The notes under the pieces are model-generated. The model did not search any database, was not told the DNA's origin, and worked only from the letters and a program-made list of their open reading frames with translations. From Streptomyces sp. MUM 203J (GTDB lineage Bacteria > Actinomycetota > Actinomycetes > Streptomycetales > Streptomycetaceae), in NCBI RefSeq assembly GCF_022414595.1, contig NZ_JADWYO010000012.1, positions 1-64,000 of the forward strand: DNA of 64,000 nt. The letters are read 5' to 3'. Position numbers and translations under genes: made by a program. Every line of letters starts with the position of its first letter. The first letter of the stretch is position 1. Of this stretch, positions 50,840 through 59,109 are shown piece by piece.

Positions 50840-50840
50840 G
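50821..50840 (+). repeat. 20-bp direct repeat, copy B (end of epimerase, upstream of GT2)
   Basis: This is identical to 47877-47896. Here the same bases encode the last residues VDVRVS and the TAA stop, and lie 38 bp before the GT2 start. Confidence 0.8.
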
Positions 50841-50877
50841 CTCCGGGGCCGCCTCTGAGGGGCCGTCGGTTCATACG

Positions 50878-51582
50878 GTGAGGAGTGTGACCGAACACCA
50901 CGATCTCACTGTGGACGTCGTCCTCCCCTGCCTCGACGAGGCGGAGGCCCTGCCCTGGGTGCTGGAGCGGATCCCGCCCGGCTGGCGGGCCCTCGTCGTC
51001 GACAACGGCTCCGCCGACGGCTCTCCGGACATCGCCCGGGCGCTCGGCGCGACCGTGGTCGCGGAGCCCCGGCGCGGCTTCGGCGCCGCCTGTCATGCGG
51101 GGCTGCTGGCCTCGGACGCGGACGTCGTCTGCTTCTGCGACTGCGACGCGTCGCTGGACCCGGGCCTGCTCGTGCCGTTCGTGGCCGAGGTGGCGGCGGG
51201 CCGCGCCGACCTGGTGCTGGGACGGCGCCGGCCGGCCACCCGGGGGGCCTGGCCGCCGCACGCCCGCGCCGGGAACCTCGCGCTGTCCCGCATGCTGCGC
51301 CGCCGCACCGGGCTGCGGCTGCACGACCTGGGCCCGATGCGGGCGGCGCGGCGGGAGGAGCTGCTGGGCCTGGAGCTGACGGACCGCCGCAGCGGCTACC
51401 CGCTCCAGATGGTGGTCCGCGCGGCGGACGCGGGCTGGCGGGTACGGGAGCGGGATGTGCCGTATCTGCCGCGCGCGGGGCGGTCGAAGGTCACGGGGAC
51501 GTGGCGGGGGACCTGGCACGCGGTCCGCGACATGCGCGCGGTGCTGGCGGAGCCCGTACGGGAGAAGGAGAGGGTGGCGTGA
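50878..51582 (+). CDS. GT2-family glycosyltransferase
   Basis: A 234-aa GT-A enzyme with VDVVLPCLDEAEALPWVLERIP, VVDNGSADGS, RRGFGAACHAGL and the metal-binding CFCDCDASLDP. There is no membrane segment after the catalytic domain, so it is probably cytoplasmic like dolichyl-phosphate-type or glucosyl transferases. The start is uncertain: GTG 50878 and GTG 50887 flank an AGGAG that suits neither. The stop overlaps the next ATG by 1 nt (TGATG); it is an operon with DUF2064 and the methyltransferase. Confidence 0.88.
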   Translation: MRSVTEHHDLTVDVVLPCLDEAEALPWVLERIPPGWRALVVDNGSADGSPDIARALGATVVAEPRRGFGAACHAGLLASDADVVCFCDCDASLDPGLLVPFVAEVAAGRADLVLGRRRPATRGAWPPHARAGNLALSRMLRRRTGLRLHDLGPMRAARREELLGLELTDRRSGYPLQMVVRAADAGWRVRERDVPYLPRAGRSKVTGTWRGTWHAVRDMRAVLAEPVREKERVA

Positions 51583-52235
51583 TGAGCGGCGGTACGGAGA
51601 CGGCGGGCTCGTTGCTCGTGATCGCGAAGGCGCCGGTACCGGGGCGGGTGAAGACGCGGCTGACGCCGCCGTTCACGCCGCAGGAGGCGGCCCGGCTGGC
51701 CGAGGCGGCGCTGGTGGACACGCTCGCGGCGGTCGCGGCGACGCCGGTGCGGCGCCGGGTCCTCGTCCTGGACGGAGAGCCGGGGCCGTGGGTCCCGCCG
51801 GGATTCGAGGTGCTCCCGCAGGCCTCGGGCGGGCTGGACGAGCGGCTGGCGGCGGCGTTCGCGGGCTGCGCGGAGGGGCCCGCTCTGGTCGTCGGCATGG
51901 ACACCCCGCAGGTCACGCCCGAACTGCTGGCCAGAGGACTGAACTTCGGCGCGTGCGACGCGACGTTCGGTCCCGCGGAGGACGGCGGCTTCTGGTCCCT
52001 GGGCCTGGCCGCCCCTGACCCGTCACTGCTGCGCGGCGTCCCCATGTCCGTGCCGGAGACCGGCCGCGAACAGCGACGCCGCCTCGTGGAGGCGGGCCTG
52101 CGGGTGCACGACCTGCCGGCCCTGCGGGACGTGGACCGGGCGGAGGACGCCCTGGAGGTGTCCGTGCTCGCACCGCCGGACGGCCGGTTCGCCGCGCTGC
52201 ACGCGGAACTGACGGGGACGGGGGCGGTGCGGTGA
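51582..52235 (+). CDS. DUF2064 / TIGR04282-type glycosyltransferase-like protein
   Basis: A 217-aa protein: VIAKAPVPGRVKTRLTPPFTPQEAARLAEAALVDTLAA is the hallmark of the DUF2064 family, with GMDTPQVTPELL and FGPAEDGGFWSLGL. The fold is GT-A nucleotide-sugar transferase. The family is named after arsenosugar biosynthesis, but its members occur in many clusters and no arsenic gene is present here. It is coupled to GT2 upstream and by GTGA to the methyltransferase downstream. Confidence 0.85.
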   Translation: MSGGTETAGSLLVIAKAPVPGRVKTRLTPPFTPQEAARLAEAALVDTLAAVAATPVRRRVLVLDGEPGPWVPPGFEVLPQASGGLDERLAAAFAGCAEGPALVVGMDTPQVTPELLARGLNFGACDATFGPAEDGGFWSLGLAAPDPSLLRGVPMSVPETGREQRRRLVEAGLRVHDLPALRDVDRAEDALEVSVLAPPDGRFAALHAELTGTGAVR

Positions 52236-53278
52236 GCGCGGTGCGGGTGGACGTGGAAAGGGCAGCGCGCCCCGCGCGAGCCGTACGGGCGGGGGCAGCC
52301 CCTGCCGCCGACCCGGCCGACGCGGTACCGGCGGGAGTGGTCGGTGCCGTTGATCCGGCCGGGGCGTTCGGGCCGCCCGAGCCGAGCGGGGGCGGGAGGC
52401 CGTCGCGGGACTCGCGGGCGCGGCCCGGGACGGCCGTCGCTGAACCGGCCGGGGCGGTGCCGGCGGAAACGGTCACTGCCGCTGACCTGGCCGGGGCGGT
52501 GCGGGCGGGGTCGGGAGCCGTCGAACCGGCCGGTGCGGTGCGCGTGCGCGGCGGGGCGCCGGGGGACACCGCCCCGCGGGCGGGCGCGGTCACCGCCGAC
52601 CCGGCCGGTGCGGTACGGGCATGGCGGGACGCCGATCCGTACGCGGAGGCCCTGCGGGCGGGGCGCGGCCCCTTGTTCCTGCGACGGGGCGACGGGTGGC
52701 TGTTGCCGTTGGACGTCGAGCGCTGGTGCGCGGCGCCCGACCGGGCCGACGCCACGGTCCTGGAGCGGTGCCGGGGCTCCGTGCTGGACGTGGGCTGCGG
52801 CCCGGGGCGGCTGGTCGCCGCGCTGGCAGCGCTGCGGCGGCCCGCGCTGGGCGTGGACGTCAGCCGGGAGGCGGTGGACCGGACGATACGGGCCGGTGGC
52901 ACCGCGCTGTGCCGTTCGGTGTTCGATCCGTTGCCGGACGAGGGCGGCTGGGGCACGGTCCTGCTGATGGACGGCAACATCGGCATCGGCGGCGACCCCG
53001 TGGCGCTGCTGCGCCGTGTCGCGGAACTGGCCCGGCCCGACGGGCGCGTGATCGTCGAGACGGCCCCGCACGAGGTGGACGAGCGGGTGGACGTCCGGGT
53101 CGACGACGGGCGAGGCGGCGAGAGCGCACGGTTCCCCTGGGCCCGGGTGGGGCCCCGCGCCCTGCTGCCGCACGCGGCGGCGGCGGGCTGGCGGCCGGTC
53201 ACCCAGTGGCGTTCGGAGGGCCGCCCCTTCACGCAGCTCGTCCGCGCCCCGGGCCCGGCGGGGCCGCGGCGCGACTGA
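52232..53278 (+). CDS. SAM-dependent methyltransferase with repeat-rich N-terminus
   Basis: A 348-aa protein. The class I methyltransferase core runs from about residue 130 to 340, with SVLDVGCGPGRLVAAL (motif I), LGVDVSREAV and LLMDGNIGIGGDP. The first ~130 residues consist of imperfect repeats of the type (A)DPAGAVRA/EPAGAVPA and have no counterpart in ordinary methyltransferases. The GTG start overlaps the DUF2064 stop (GTGA). It is the last gene of the GT2-DUF2064-methyltransferase operon. The substrate is unknown, possibly a glycosylated product of the cluster. Confidence 0.85.
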   Translation: MSAVRVDVERAARPARAVRAGAAPAADPADAVPAGVVGAVDPAGAFGPPEPSGGGRPSRDSRARPGTAVAEPAGAVPAETVTAADLAGAVRAGSGAVEPAGAVRVRGGAPGDTAPRAGAVTADPAGAVRAWRDADPYAEALRAGRGPLFLRRGDGWLLPLDVERWCAAPDRADATVLERCRGSVLDVGCGPGRLVAALAALRRPALGVDVSREAVDRTIRAGGTALCRSVFDPLPDEGGWGTVLLMDGNIGIGGDPVALLRRVAELARPDGRVIVETAPHEVDERVDVRVDDGRGGESARFPWARVGPRALLPHAAAAGWRPVTQWRSEGRPFTQLVRAPGPAGPRRD

Positions 53279-53521
53279 CGGGTGCGGTGCCCATGCCGTG
53301 CGGGGCCGGGGTGTGCGGGCCGCAGGGCCGGTTCCGCCGCGCCCGCCCGTTCCCCCCTCAAGCGCTTCGTACAGCGGCCCGGGCGGACCGGGCTGGAGGG
53401 GTCCTTTTCACGGGGTCCCCTCTGCCACCGCGGGACGGGGCTCCACACGAGCCGTCGTCGGAGACCCCGGAGCGGCCCCGCCTCCCCGGGCGGGGGCAGG
53501 CGCCGCGCGCACGGGCGCCGG

Positions 53522-54040
53522 TCAGTGACGCGCCGTCCCGCTGATCGCGTACACGTCGCCCGGCCGCAGGCCCCGCGGTCTCATGTACGGCCCGCGCTCG
53601 GCGACGACCGTCACGGTCACCCCGGAGGCGGGCTGCCGGAAGAGCCGGTAGGAGGGGGCGCCCATCGGGGACGGGACCTCCAGGAGCGGGACGCCGCGGC
53701 GTGCCGACAACGCCCGCAGCCGGGCGAAGCGCAGTCGCCGGGCGAACCGGCCGTACCGGGACCGCAGTTCCGGGTTCACGGTCCCTCGGTCCCCGTAGGC
53801 CAGGCGATGGACCTGGAGGGTGAAGTGGTGGCCCTGCCACGGCTGCCCCGCTGCCTCGCGGCCCCAGAAGAACTCCGCCAGGCCGTAGTCCCGCCACATG
53901 TGGTGCGCACCGGAGACGTTCTCGGCGTAGCCGGGCCCCAGGACGGCCGTGACCTCCTCGGGGCCGTGCGAGGGCGGCACCCCCAGGACCGTCCCGGACC
54001 TCACGGCGTCCAGGTAGAACGCGAGGGAGTACGGGGTCAG
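53522..54040 (-). CDS. Conserved hypothetical protein, possible CTG start
   Basis: The coding frame reads TPYSLAFYLDAVRSGTVLG ... SGAHHMWRDYGLAEFFWG ... FTLQVHRLAYGD and ends GLRPGDVYAISGTARH. It resembles Streptomyces hypothetical proteins beginning MTPYSLAFYL, from memory. At that position the codon is CTG, which overlaps the GntR stop as CTGA. If CTG is not used, the first in-frame GTG is at 54004 (160 aa). It is co-transcribed with the GntR regulator. The function is unknown. Confidence 0.7.
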   Translation of the reverse strand: MTPYSLAFYLDAVRSGTVLGVPPSHGPEEVTAVLGPGYAENVSGAHHMWRDYGLAEFFWGREAAGQPWQGHHFTLQVHRLAYGDRGTVNPELRSRYGRFARRLRFARLRALSARRGVPLLEVPSPMGAPSYRLFRQPASGVTVTVVAERGPYMRPRGLRPGDVYAISGTARH

Positions 54041-54783
54041 CGCCCCGCCCCGTCCAGGTGGTCCGCCCAGCGCAGCGCGTGCGCGTTGTACGCGTCGATC
54101 ACCGCCATGACCCGCTCGGGCACGCCCTCCGACACCGCGTCGACCAGTTCCACGTGCCCGCTCCACAGCCAGTCGCACAGCCGCCGGTCGCCCCGCAGGT
54201 AAGGGACCGCGAACACCCAGGCCTGCACGCGCAGGCGGTGCAGGAAGTCCGCGACGTACCGGTTGGCGACCAGCCCGCACATCTCGCGCCAGAAGCGCAG
54301 GTCGTAGCCGATCAGGATGTCCAGGTCCCCGGCCCGCGCCGCCCGCGCCGCCGCCTCCGCCCGGCGCAGTACCGACGTCAGCGCGCCGTCCCGCGGACAC
54401 CGCGGTCCGGCCGGGGCACCCGCGCCGGGCCCTCCGCCCACGCCCTCCGGGGCGTGGATCCCGCAGGCCATGCCCCGCTCCGTCAGCCGCCGGTACAGCC
54501 CGTCCACGATCAGTGCCCGTGCCTCGACCATGCCCCGGTAGTCCGCCACCGTGAACTGGTGGACGCGGAAACCTTTGTGCTGGTCCGAGTCCAGCAGCCC
54601 CTGCGCCGACAGATCGACCAGCGCCTCCCGTACGGGCGTCGCGGACACTCCGTACTGGTCGGCTATCTGCTTGACCGTGAACTCCTGCCCCGGCTGGAGA
54701 CGCCCCGCGAGCACCTCGTCACGCAGCGCGTCCGCGATCTGCTGGCGCAGAGTGCTGCGGGTGACTGGTCCGCTCGCGACCAT
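54037..54783 (-). CDS. GntR/FadR-type transcriptional regulator
   Basis: A 248-aa regulator. The N-terminal winged helix (LRQQIADALRDEVLAGRLQPGQEFTVKQIADQYGVSATPVREALVDLSAQGLL) is followed by a helical FCD ligand-binding domain (YRGMVEARALIVDGL ... LDILIGYDLRFWREMCGLVANRY). The FCD domain is interrupted by a Gly/Pro/Ala-rich insertion around residues 107-135. It may control the adjacent hypothetical gene or the aminotransferase. It starts at ATG 54783. Confidence 0.9.
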   Translation of the reverse strand: MVASGPVTRSTLRQQIADALRDEVLAGRLQPGQEFTVKQIADQYGVSATPVREALVDLSAQGLLDSDQHKGFRVHQFTVADYRGMVEARALIVDGLYRRLTERGMACGIHAPEGVGGGPGAGAPAGPRCPRDGALTSVLRRAEAAARAARAGDLDILIGYDLRFWREMCGLVANRYVADFLHRLRVQAWVFAVPYLRGDRRLCDWLWSGHVELVDAVSEGVPERVMAVIDAYNAHALRWADHLDGAGR

Positions 54784-54931
54784 CTGTGAGGCCCCTCCGT
54801 CCGGTTTCGGGACACCTTAAGCCAGCCCTACGCCAGTCGGAGGGGGTCACCTGCAGGGGTGAATGTCACACCGTCCCGCCCGGGGACCGCCCCCGAGCTC
54901 CCGACGACCCCCCGGAGGACGCCCGGGGAGG

Positions 54932-56299
54932 TCAGACCGTGTGCGCGTCCGCCACCGTCAGCGCCGCGTCCAGCACCGCGAGGCCCTCCTTCGCCTCGGC
55001 CTCCGTGAGCGTGCAGGGCGGCACGACATGCGTGCGGTTCATCGCGACGAACGGCCACAGCCCGCCCTTCTTGCAGGCCGCCCCGAACGCCGCCATCGGC
55101 GCGTTCGCCTCGCCGCTCGCGTTGTACGGCACGAGGGGCTCGCGCGTCGCCCGGTCCCGTACCAGCTCCAGCGCCCAGAAGGCGCCGAGGCCGCGCACCT
55201 CGCCCACCGACGGGTGCCGCTCGGCCAGCTCCCTCAGCCCGGGACCGAGCACCCGCTCCCCGAGCCGGGCGGCCCGCTCGACGATCCGCTCCTCCTCCAT
55301 CACCCGCAGCGTGGCCACGGCGGCGGCGCAGGCCAGCGGGTGGCCGGAGTAGGTGAGCCCGCCGGGGTACGGGCGCCGCTCGAAGGAGGCGGCGACCCTG
55401 TCCGAGATCGCCACGCCGCCCAGCGGCACGTACCCGGACGTCACGCCCTTCGCGAAGGTCAGCAGGTCGGGCACCACCCCGTAGTGGTCCGCGGCGAACC
55501 ACGCGCCGGTCCGCCCGAACCCCGCCATCACCTCGTCGAGGACCAGCAGGATCCCGTGCCGGTCGCACAGCTCCCTGACCCCCTCCAGGTATCCGGGCGG
55601 CGGCGGCATGATCCCGGCCGTCCCGGGGACCGTCTCCAGCACGATCGCCGCGACCGTGCCCGGCCCCTCGTACGCGACCGTGTCCTCCAGGTGCGCGAGC
55701 GCCCGGGCGCACTCCTGCGCCTCGTCCTGTGCGTAGAAGGCGGAGCGGTAGAGGTACGGGCCCCAGAAGTGGACCACTCCGGCGGAGGCCGTGTCGGACG
55801 GCCAGCGGCGCGGGTCGCCGGTCAGGTTGATCGCGGTGGACGTGGCGCCGTGGTACGAGCGGTACGCGCTGAGCACCTTGGGGCGGCCCGTGTGCAGCCG
55901 GGCCATCCGTACCGCGTTCTCGACGGCCTCGGCGCCGCCGTTCGTGAAGAAGATCCGGTCGAGATCGCCGGGCGTCCGCTCCGCGATCAGCCGCGCCGCC
56001 TCCGACCGCACGTCCACGGCGAACGCGGGCGCGAAGGTCGCGAGCCTCGCGGCCTGCTCCTGGATGGCGGCGACCACCTTGGGGTGCTGGTAGCCGATGT
56101 TCGTGAAGACGAGCCCGCTCGCGAAGTCCAGGTAGCGGTTCCCGTCGTAGTCCCAGAAGTACGAACCGTCGGCACCGGCGACGGCGAGCGGGTCGATCAG
56201 CCCCTGGGCGGACCAGGAGTGGAACACGTGGGCACGGTCGTCGGCCTTGACGGCGGCACCGGCCTGCGGGTCTGCGGCATCGGGAAGATGAGGGGTCAT
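54932..56299 (-). CDS. Class III PLP-dependent aminotransferase
   Basis: A 455-aa enzyme. HVFHSWSAQGLIDPLAVAGADGSYFWDYDG is typical of omega-amino-acid:pyruvate/beta-alanine transaminases. FTNGGAEAVENAVRMAR, LVLDEVMAGFGRTG and the PLP lysine K284 in LLTFAKGVTSGY follow. It would transaminate an omega-amino acid or amine. A GntR regulator lies 148 bp downstream on the same strand. The ATG at 56299 has TAGCCT 7 nt upstream and no ribosome binding site, so it is probably leaderless. Confidence 0.93.
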   Translation of the reverse strand: MTPHLPDAADPQAGAAVKADDRAHVFHSWSAQGLIDPLAVAGADGSYFWDYDGNRYLDFASGLVFTNIGYQHPKVVAAIQEQAARLATFAPAFAVDVRSEAARLIAERTPGDLDRIFFTNGGAEAVENAVRMARLHTGRPKVLSAYRSYHGATSTAINLTGDPRRWPSDTASAGVVHFWGPYLYRSAFYAQDEAQECARALAHLEDTVAYEGPGTVAAIVLETVPGTAGIMPPPPGYLEGVRELCDRHGILLVLDEVMAGFGRTGAWFAADHYGVVPDLLTFAKGVTSGYVPLGGVAISDRVAASFERRPYPGGLTYSGHPLACAAAVATLRVMEEERIVERAARLGERVLGPGLRELAERHPSVGEVRGLGAFWALELVRDRATREPLVPYNASGEANAPMAAFGAACKKGGLWPFVAMNRTHVVPPCTLTEAEAKEGLAVLDAALTVADAHTV

Positions 56300-56645
56300 G
56301 CGGGCGAGGCTAGAAGCCGGGGACGGGCCGGGACCATGGCCAACGTGTACGGCGGAGGGCGTACGGATCGGCAGGGTGTCGGGGCCCGCAGGGCGGCGGG
56401 CCGGGCGGACGGGGGCGCGAACCGACGAGGGCTCCTCGGGTAGGGTGACGGGACCGATCTGCTGAGGGACCCGGTCTACGGACCCGCGTCCCCGCCCCGA
56501 GGAGGTGAGCCCCATCAACGCCAGGTCAGGCAGGGCGCTTCCCTCCCCGGGCGGTACGGTCGCCGCGCCGTAGCCGCGATTCCGGTTCGTACACGGACCG
56601 CCGGGAGCGCCCGCGCTGCAACGCGGCTCCCGAAAGGCTCGTACC
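56300..56645. promoter_or_regulatory. Divergent promoter region with an orphan Shine-Dalgarno site
   Basis: TAGCCT (minus strand, 56307-56312) is the probable -10 of the aminotransferase. On the plus strand TAGGGT at 56441-56446 may be a -10 for the methyltransferase. It is followed at 56499-56508 by GAGGAGGTGA, a near-ideal Shine-Dalgarno sequence. No ATG or GTG follows at normal spacing (ATC at 56513 does); a TAG closes that frame at 56570. A leader peptide is possible but not established. Confidence 0.4.
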
Positions 56646-57464
56646 GTGCCCACCCTCACTTCCACCACTTCCTTTCCCGGCATCGTGTCGGTCCTTCGCG
56701 CCGCCGGCTGCGTCTTCGCGGAAGACGAGGCCTCGCTCCTCACCTCCACCGCCCGCACGCCTGCCGAGCTGGCCGCCATGGTCTCGCGGCGCGCCGCCGG
56801 CCACCCCCTGGAACACGTCCTGGGCTGGGCCGAGTTCGCCGGACTGCGGGTCGCGGTGGACGAGGGCGTGTTCGTGCCGCGCCGCCGCACCGAGTTCCTG
56901 GTCGAACAGGCCGCCGCGCTCGCCCCGCACGGGGCGGTGGTGGTCGACCTGTGCTGCGGTACGGGCGCGCTGGGCGTCGCGCTGGCCCGCGCGGCGGGGG
57001 GCGCCGAACTGCACGCCGCCGACCTGGACCCGGCGGCCGTGCGGTGCGCCCGCCGGAACGTGGCGCCGCTGGGCGGCCGGGCGTGGGAGGGCGACCTCTA
57101 CGCGGCGCTGCCGGAGCAGCTGCGGGGACGAGTGGACGTGCTCCTCGCGAACGTCCCGTACGTCCCGACCGGCGACATCCCGCTGCTCCCCCCGGAGGCC
57201 CGGCTCCACGAAGCCGCTCTCGCCCTGGACGGCGGGCCCGACGGGCTGGCCGTGCTGCGCCGGGTGACCGCGGAGGCGGCGGAGTGGCTGGCGCCGGGCG
57301 GCAGCCTCCTCTTCGAGACGAGCACCCGCCAGATCCCGGACGCCGTACGGGCCGTGGAGGCGGCCCCCGGCGGGTTCACCGCCCGGGTGGCCGCCTGTGA
57401 GGAGAGAGAGGCGACCGTCGTCCTCGCGACCCTGGCGCTCCCCCGCGTCGTCATCCGGCGGTGA
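56646..57464 (+). CDS. Putative protein N5-glutamine methyltransferase
   Basis: A 272-aa class I methyltransferase related to PrmC/HemK. It has VVVDLCCGTGALGVALA (motif I), EHVLGWAEFAGLRVAVDEGVFVPRRRTEFLVEQ (the PrmC-type RPETE region, altered to RRRTE) and LLANVPYVPTGDIPLLPPEA. The substrate-binding NPPY motif reads NVPY. It is probably a paralogue of PrmC acting on another protein glutamine. The GTG start has GAAAGG 8 nt upstream. Confidence 0.85.
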   Translation: MPTLTSTTSFPGIVSVLRAAGCVFAEDEASLLTSTARTPAELAAMVSRRAAGHPLEHVLGWAEFAGLRVAVDEGVFVPRRRTEFLVEQAAALAPHGAVVVDLCCGTGALGVALARAAGGAELHAADLDPAAVRCARRNVAPLGGRAWEGDLYAALPEQLRGRVDVLLANVPYVPTGDIPLLPPEARLHEAALALDGGPDGLAVLRRVTAEAAEWLAPGGSLLFETSTRQIPDAVRAVEAAPGGFTARVAACEEREATVVLATLALPRVVIRR

Positions 57465-57753
57465 GACGAAGGCTCCACACGCGCGGAGGCGCCGGGATCG
57501 GCAGCGTGTGCGGTCACGCGCCCGTACGGGGTAACCGATCCGCCGCCGCTGACCCCACCGCCCCCTTAGCGGAAGTAGCCGAAAGAAGTGGCCTCCCTCA
57601 GCGGTCGCCAACCGCCCGCGAACGACTGACACTTGCAGCTTCGGTCACATTGCGTCAGCGACGACGGGGCCGTCGTCACGGCTGATACACCTACCTCCTC
57701 GGTGTCACAGCTCAGGCACCAGTGCGAACGACACCAAGGGGTGAGGAGGGGCG

Positions 57754-58725
57754 TTGCCGGACATGCACGCGTCCATGCAGCGCGCCGGGCACGGCGTACT
57801 GCACCGCGCGCTGGCCCAGTGCCGGACCGACAGGGCCACCCTGGCCCTGCACGTCGACGGCAGACCCGGCGGGACGTTCCACCTCCGGCGGGGCGCCGTC
57901 GTCGCCGTCGAGACCCCCGGGGCGCCCGGCATCGAGGCGCTGCTCCTGCGGAGCGGGCGGGTCGGCGCCGACGACTGGGCCGGGACCGCATCCGGTATGC
58001 CCGCCGCCGAGCTCGTCGCCCGCGGGGTCGTCGGGGCCGCCGAACTGCGGGTCCTGTCCGAAATGGCACTGCAGGACGCGGTGTTCGCCGTCGTCGCGGG
58101 CGAGACCGGGGAGTGCGCCGCCGTACCGGACAGCGGGGCGGTCGTGCCGGTGGCCACGGGCGAGGACCCCGAGCGGCTCCTGGAGGCGGCGAGCCGGAGG
58201 TTCGCGGCGCTCGTGGCCATGCCCCACGCCGTGCTCCCGGACCGCGACCGCGTGACCTCCGTCAGCCACCACGGCACGGCCCCGTCCGCCGCGGCGGCCG
58301 AGGATCTCCCGCCGCACCGGCGGGAGATCCTCTTCCTCGCCGACGGCCGCCGGACGCCCCGCGACATCGCCTTCGCCGTCGGCAGGGGCGTCTACCACGT
58401 GACCGTGGAGGCCTCCCGGATGCTCGGCGAGGGCATGCTCCGACGGGTACGCCGCGAACACGAGCCCGGCAGCTCGCCCCGGGTGTGGACCGACCGGGTC
58501 CCCGCGCCGCGCCGGACACCCGCCGTCGGCCGCTCCCCCACCCCGTACGGCACGGCTCCCTACCCCCATGTGGAGCTCCCCCGGCGGATCCCGGGGGCCA
58601 GCGGCATCACCGGCGGCCGCGAGGACGACGGCAGCGGCCGCGCCTCCACCAGGACTCTCGCTGCGGACGAACCCGCGACGAGCCGGAAAGGACCCTTCCG
58701 GATGCAGATGCGAAAGGAACCGTGA
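57754..58725 (+). CDS. Regulator-like protein of the roadblock operon (DUF4388-like)
   Basis: A 323-aa protein. Residues ~1-110 resemble the DUF4388/PATAN-type module (GVLHRALAQCRTDRATLALHVDGRPGGTFHLRRGAVVAVETPG). A helical winged-helix-like middle (LPPHRREILFLADGRRTPRDIAFAVGRGVYHVTVEASRMLGEGMLRRV) and a disordered Pro/Arg-rich end follow. The start is TTG with GAGGAGG 4 nt upstream, better placed than ATG 57763. It is followed with no gap by two roadblock-type genes, so it is the first gene of a three-gene operon. The role is unknown, presumably regulatory. Confidence 0.75.
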   Translation: MPDMHASMQRAGHGVLHRALAQCRTDRATLALHVDGRPGGTFHLRRGAVVAVETPGAPGIEALLLRSGRVGADDWAGTASGMPAAELVARGVVGAAELRVLSEMALQDAVFAVVAGETGECAAVPDSGAVVPVATGEDPERLLEAASRRFAALVAMPHAVLPDRDRVTSVSHHGTAPSAAAAEDLPPHRREILFLADGRRTPRDIAFAVGRGVYHVTVEASRMLGEGMLRRVRREHEPGSSPRVWTDRVPAPRRTPAVGRSPTPYGTAPYPHVELPRRIPGASGITGGREDDGSGRASTRTLAADEPATSRKGPFRMQMRKEP

Positions 58726-59109
58726 ATGGACCACGAGGCATTGGCCGGCGAGATGCGGGGGTTGCGCGATCAGATACCGGGGGTAACGGACACCGCCGTC
58801 GTGGCCGTGGACGGACTGCTGATCGCGGCCGACACGGAGGACGGCATCGAGCCGAACGGTCTCGCCGCCCTCGCCGCGGCCGGACTTGGCCTCGCCCGCC
58901 GCACGACGGGAGCCACCGGCCGCGGGACCCTGCGCCGCACCGTCGCCTACGGCAGCGCGGGCTGCGCGGCGATGTACGCGGTGGGCGACACCGCGCTGAT
59001 GGTGGTCCTGGGAGACGAGGGCCTCGACGTGGAACGGCTGCACATGGAATCCCAGCCCGCGCTCAAGCGCATCGGGGCCATTCTCACGGAAGGAGCGGTG
59101 TCGGCATGA
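58726..59109 (+). CDS. Roadblock/LC7-domain protein
   Basis: A 127-aa protein with the roadblock fold (LAGEMRGLRDQIPGVTDTAVVAVDGLLIAADTEDG ... LAALAAAGLGLARRTTGATGRG ... DTALMVVLGDEGLDVERLHMES). Such proteins act with small Ras-like GTPases as activating or scaffolding partners. It begins immediately after the upstream stop and overlaps the next gene by ATGA. Unlike the Streptomyces conservons there is no sensor-kinase-like or GTPase gene in this operon. Confidence 0.88.
   Translation: MDHEALAGEMRGLRDQIPGVTDTAVVAVDGLLIAADTEDGIEPNGLAALAAAGLGLARRTTGATGRGTLRRTVAYGSAGCAAMYAVGDTALMVVLGDEGLDVERLHMESQPALKRIGAILTEGAVSA

Noticed and set aside
51582..52235. Arsenosugar biosynthesis cluster, suggested by the DUF2064/TIGR04282 name
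   Set aside because: No arsenic methyltransferase, ArsR, ArsB or radical SAM gene lies nearby; the family is broader than its name.
56541..56580. Riboswitch upstream of the glutamine methyltransferase
   Set aside because: No consensus of a known riboswitch class could be matched by eye; only the orphan ribosome binding site and a weak pairing were visible.
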